DNA of 64,000 nucleotides from Marinobacterium rhizophilum DSM 18822 (GTDB lineage Bacteria; Pseudomonadota; Gammaproteobacteria; Pseudomonadales; Balneatricaceae): assembly GCF_000378045.1 (NCBI RefSeq), contig NZ_KB899106.1:1-64000 (forward strand). The letters run 5' to 3'. Shown here piece after piece: positions 61,918-64,000 of the stretch. The translations under genes and the position numbers were made by a program. The notes beneath the pieces are model-generated. The model had not been told where the DNA came from. It searched no databases and was given only the letters and a program-made list of their open reading frames with translations. How positions within the stretch are numbered: position 1 is the first letter of the stretch; each line of letters opens with the position of its first letter.

Positions 61918-63105
61918 TCAGCGCAGTTCATGCCGCACGCCTCCAATTGCAACACCGGTGAACGTTTGATTAAGGTGCATGCCGTTGAACTGCTCGCCAT
62001 AGGTATTGAATCCGATCACGCGGTGGGCCTGCAGGTAGTCTGAGGTTGCCACATCAAACCCGGTGTGTTCGGCTTCCAGGCGACGCAGAAAGCAGTCGCA
62101 CCCAATCACCAGCCGTGGCGTGCCGATCGCCTGTTCAATACGGGCGAACTCGGCGTCGAGATTCGCCAACATCGCCCCCGGGCGCATGGCTGTCAGCACA
62201 ATGCCCTTCTCCACCGCACAGTAGAACGTCATGCTCAGGTCAGGATTAACCCGCTGAATAGAGCGCACATAGTAGTCTTCGCCGATGCGCACCGCCACGG
62301 GATGAAGTGCAAAGGAGTGAAAATCCAGTGCTTCCACCGGCACACCCAGCACTCGGGCATACTCCAGCGCAGCGGGTTCGGCGTTCAGTTCGATCACCGT
62401 ACGGCTGTCAGGATCGGCGCTGGTAACGACCATTTTCTCACCCGGGTGTTCGATGTGGTGGCTCGAAAACACCTCGAAATCACAGCGGGTATTGAACAAG
62501 AGCACCACGGCGGCATCGGTATGAAAGCACCCATCAAAAAACACATGGGTATTGGCCAGATGGATATCATCACCGGCCGAACCACCGAAATTGGGAATAC
62601 TGCCCAGCGCCGAATTCAGCGCCACCAGGAACAGTTCTTCCTGGCTCGACAATCCGTCCAGCAGCGTGAGCGCAAAAGTATTGCGCTTGATCGGCGCCAG
62701 GTTGCGGGCACGGCAGCCCGCGGTCAGGCTCTCCACCACAGCCTGGGCATCTGTCAGCGAAAAGCGCCCGATCTGCTTTATTAACTGCCCCTCAATGGCG
62801 AAACAGCGGGCATCAAAACCGATGGCCGTCACACAGCCCTGACCATAGCCCTGCGGCGTAATTTCACCCGCCGTGGTACAACCGGCCAAGCCGACGCCGG
62901 CAAACTCGGCCTGCAAGGCAACACCAAGCGCCTGAAGATCATATTCGGCCGAACAGAAAAAAAGCACGAAACCCAGTTGGGGGCCTCGCAATGCCTCGCG
63001 CAATTCGGCGGATGCCGTTGCGGGATCGGTACTGTAACTCACTGCTGTCAACGCAGGTGACAGGGGGTCATCGAGCTTCAACGTTAGCCTCCCCGGGAGT
63101 ATCAA
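61918..63105 (-). CDS. nosP: FIST-domain protein, NosP-like haem/NO sensor
   Basis: 395 residues with the N-terminal FIST domain (FVLFFCSAEYDLQALGVALQ; VGLAGCTTAGEITPQGY) and the C-terminal FIST_C domain (HSFALHPVAVRIGEDYYVRS; FNTYGEQFNGMHLNQTFTG, partly quoted). Established knowledge: FIST proteins next to NahK-type kinases, as in Pseudomonas aeruginosa NosP, bind haem and inhibit the kinase when NO is bound. The gene lies directly upstream of the NahK-like gene on the same strand, 57 bases from its ATG. Confidence 0.85.
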   Translation of the reverse strand: MILPGRLTLKLDDPLSPALTAVSYSTDPATASAELREALRGPQLGFVLFFCSAEYDLQALGVALQAEFAGVGLAGCTTAGEITPQGYGQGCVTAIGFDARCFAIEGQLIKQIGRFSLTDAQAVVESLTAGCRARNLAPIKRNTFALTLLDGLSSQEELFLVALNSALGSIPNFGGSAGDDIHLANTHVFFDGCFHTDAAVVLLFNTRCDFEVFSSHHIEHPGEKMVVTSADPDSRTVIELNAEPAALEYARVLGVPVEALDFHSFALHPVAVRIGEDYYVRSIQRVNPDLSMTFYCAVEKGIVLTAMRPGAMLANLDAEFARIEQAIGTPRLVIGCDCFLRRLEAEHTGFDVATSDYLQAHRVIGFNTYGEQFNGMHLNQTFTGVAIGGVRHELR

Positions 63106-63360
63106 CGTCAGAATTGAAGGCAGTTTTCATTGTAGGCGCTGCCGGCGCACCCCTAAATAGTACTTGGGTGCTGCCTGACTAAAAAGCACTAATCAGTTGA
63201 TTAATAGAGAGTTAAAAGAACCGACAAGAGGCAGAGTAACGCAACCTGCCACGACTAACGGTACTTAAGTACAATTTCAGCAGGCAATAAAAACGCGGCT
63301 GCAGGTACTGGAGAAGGGGTAACCAGTAACCACAACCGCGTCACCGCGACCTGTTCGGTA

Positions 63361-64000
63361 TTACCAGGTCAGTACTGCACCGACTGCGATGGTGTCGGTA
63401 TCCTCGAAGTCTGAACCACCCACGGTGACTTCGGTACGATTCAATTCGGCAACCAGTTTGAGATTTTCGTTTACGTCGTGAAACAGCGCAACGGCGCTGT
63501 TGGCATACTCGGCATCTGCGCCCATCAGCAGCGGATCATTGCTGCTCTCGTTTTCACCATAGGACAAAACAAAACGGTTTGCACCAACAGTATAAGATGC
63601 CTGCGTCAAATAACCCTGCACGTCATTGTTTTCAGAGGTCACCAGATTGCTCAACCCGGCCACGGTACCCAGGCCCTGCCCGTCCACAGCAGAGGCGGTG
63701 AGCGACAGTCCACCGAACTTCACGTTCACCCCGCCCGACACCCCACGGGAGTCCACGTTGCTGCCGCCCGATTCCGAGCTCTGGTACAGGCCGCCTATCC
63801 AGGTTTTAAAGGCAACGCCGTTAAGGTCGCGCTGATAGGTTAACTCGGTTTCAAAGCGCGGCATTTCTTCTGACGAGGCTGAGTCGGGCTTGCTGGGATC
63901 CATGATACCGCCGGCAAACTGCAGGCCACTGACTACAGGAGAACGGTAGGTAATCTGGGCCACCGGAAACGGATAAACGTATCCACTGCCGATATTGCCG
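63361..64000 (-). CDS. Porin, C-terminal part (cut by window edge)
   Basis: Open from the right edge (GNIGSGYVYPFPVAQITYRS) with no stop until 63361, giving over 210 residues of a Gram-negative porin barrel. Alternating strands are visible (TYQRDLNGVAFKTWIGGLYQ; GVNVKFGGLSLTASAV; NENLKLVAELNRTEV), and it ends VGAVLTW with the terminal aromatic residue needed for Bam recognition. The N-terminus and the pore loop lie outside the window, so the subclass is not determined. Confidence 0.85.
   Translation of the reverse strand, partial: GNIGSGYVYPFPVAQITYRSPVVSGLQFAGGIMDPSKPDSASSEEMPRFETELTYQRDLNGVAFKTWIGGLYQSSESGGSNVDSRGVSGGVNVKFGGLSLTASAVDGQGLGTVAGLSNLVTSENNDVQGYLTQASYTVGANRFVLSYGENESSNDPLLMGADAEYANSAVALFHDVNENLKLVAELNRTEVTVGGSDFEDTDTIAVGAVLTW

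Noticed and set aside
63291-63356. Terminator hairpin downstream of the porin
   Set aside because: The ACGCGG/CCGCGT arms are about 40 bases apart with imperfect inner pairing and no U-tract in the porin direction.

Overview
The window looks like chromosomal DNA of a marine-type gammaproteobacterium, perhaps Oceanospirillales or a Pseudomonas relative. The basis is gene content: pntA, a FucP-type sugar transporter, a BacNav-like sodium channel, a complete PQQ alcohol dehydrogenase regulon and a NosP/NahK pair. No rRNA, tRNA, transposase or CRISPR array was recognised, and the taxonomy is inferred from family resemblance only.

Layout. 1-6.1 kb: the start of pntA (minus strand, cut by the left edge), a Cache-HAMP-class III cyclase, a tiny lipoprotein, a small cytochrome c, a GNAT and a VOC protein. 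6.4-11.5 kb: two secreted proteins that share a Cys-rich module. One is a large subtilase fused to a PHP-like metal-binding domain; this stretch looks lower in G+C than its flanks. 12-19.3 kb: XdhC-like protein, ExaC-type aldehyde dehydrogenase, EamA exporter, AraC regulator, GluP sugar transporter and a small MscS channel. 19.3-30.5 kb: the PQQ ethanol/alcohol oxidation regulon. A minus-strand operon reads cytochrome c-550, binding protein, SoxYZ-like carrier, metallohydrolase, PqqD, PQQ-ADH. A plus-strand operon reads binding protein, YVTN propeller, ATPase, permease. A sodium channel gene lies between them.

30.5-54.3 kb holds the most interesting region, a self-contained secretion and signalling locus that separates two blocks of the PQQ regulon. 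A plus-strand run encodes a TolC-like channel, an FHA-FHA membrane protein, a HlyD adaptor, a parvulin-type isomerase, a double-CNB/C39-peptidase/ABC exporter and a sigma54 activator. Downstream on the minus strand lie five short double-glycine-leader peptides of one family, with curlin-like C-termini, plus a sixth with a very basic core. Three strong sigma54 (-24/-12) promoters precede the peptide units. Next come a double-FHA membrane protein, a PP2C phosphatase, a Ser/Thr kinase, a caspase-like SEL1/coiled-coil lipoprotein, a lipoprotein hydrolase and an adenylate cyclase-FHA fusion. My reading is a phospho-regulated, sigma54-driven type I export system for small possibly amyloid-forming peptides.

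54.5-64 kb: an outer-membrane beta-barrel, MmcQ/YjbR and DCC proteins, then more of the PQQ regulon (CXXCW protein, AgmR-type regulator), a NahK-type hybrid kinase with a NosP-type FIST protein, and the 3' part of a porin cut by the right edge.
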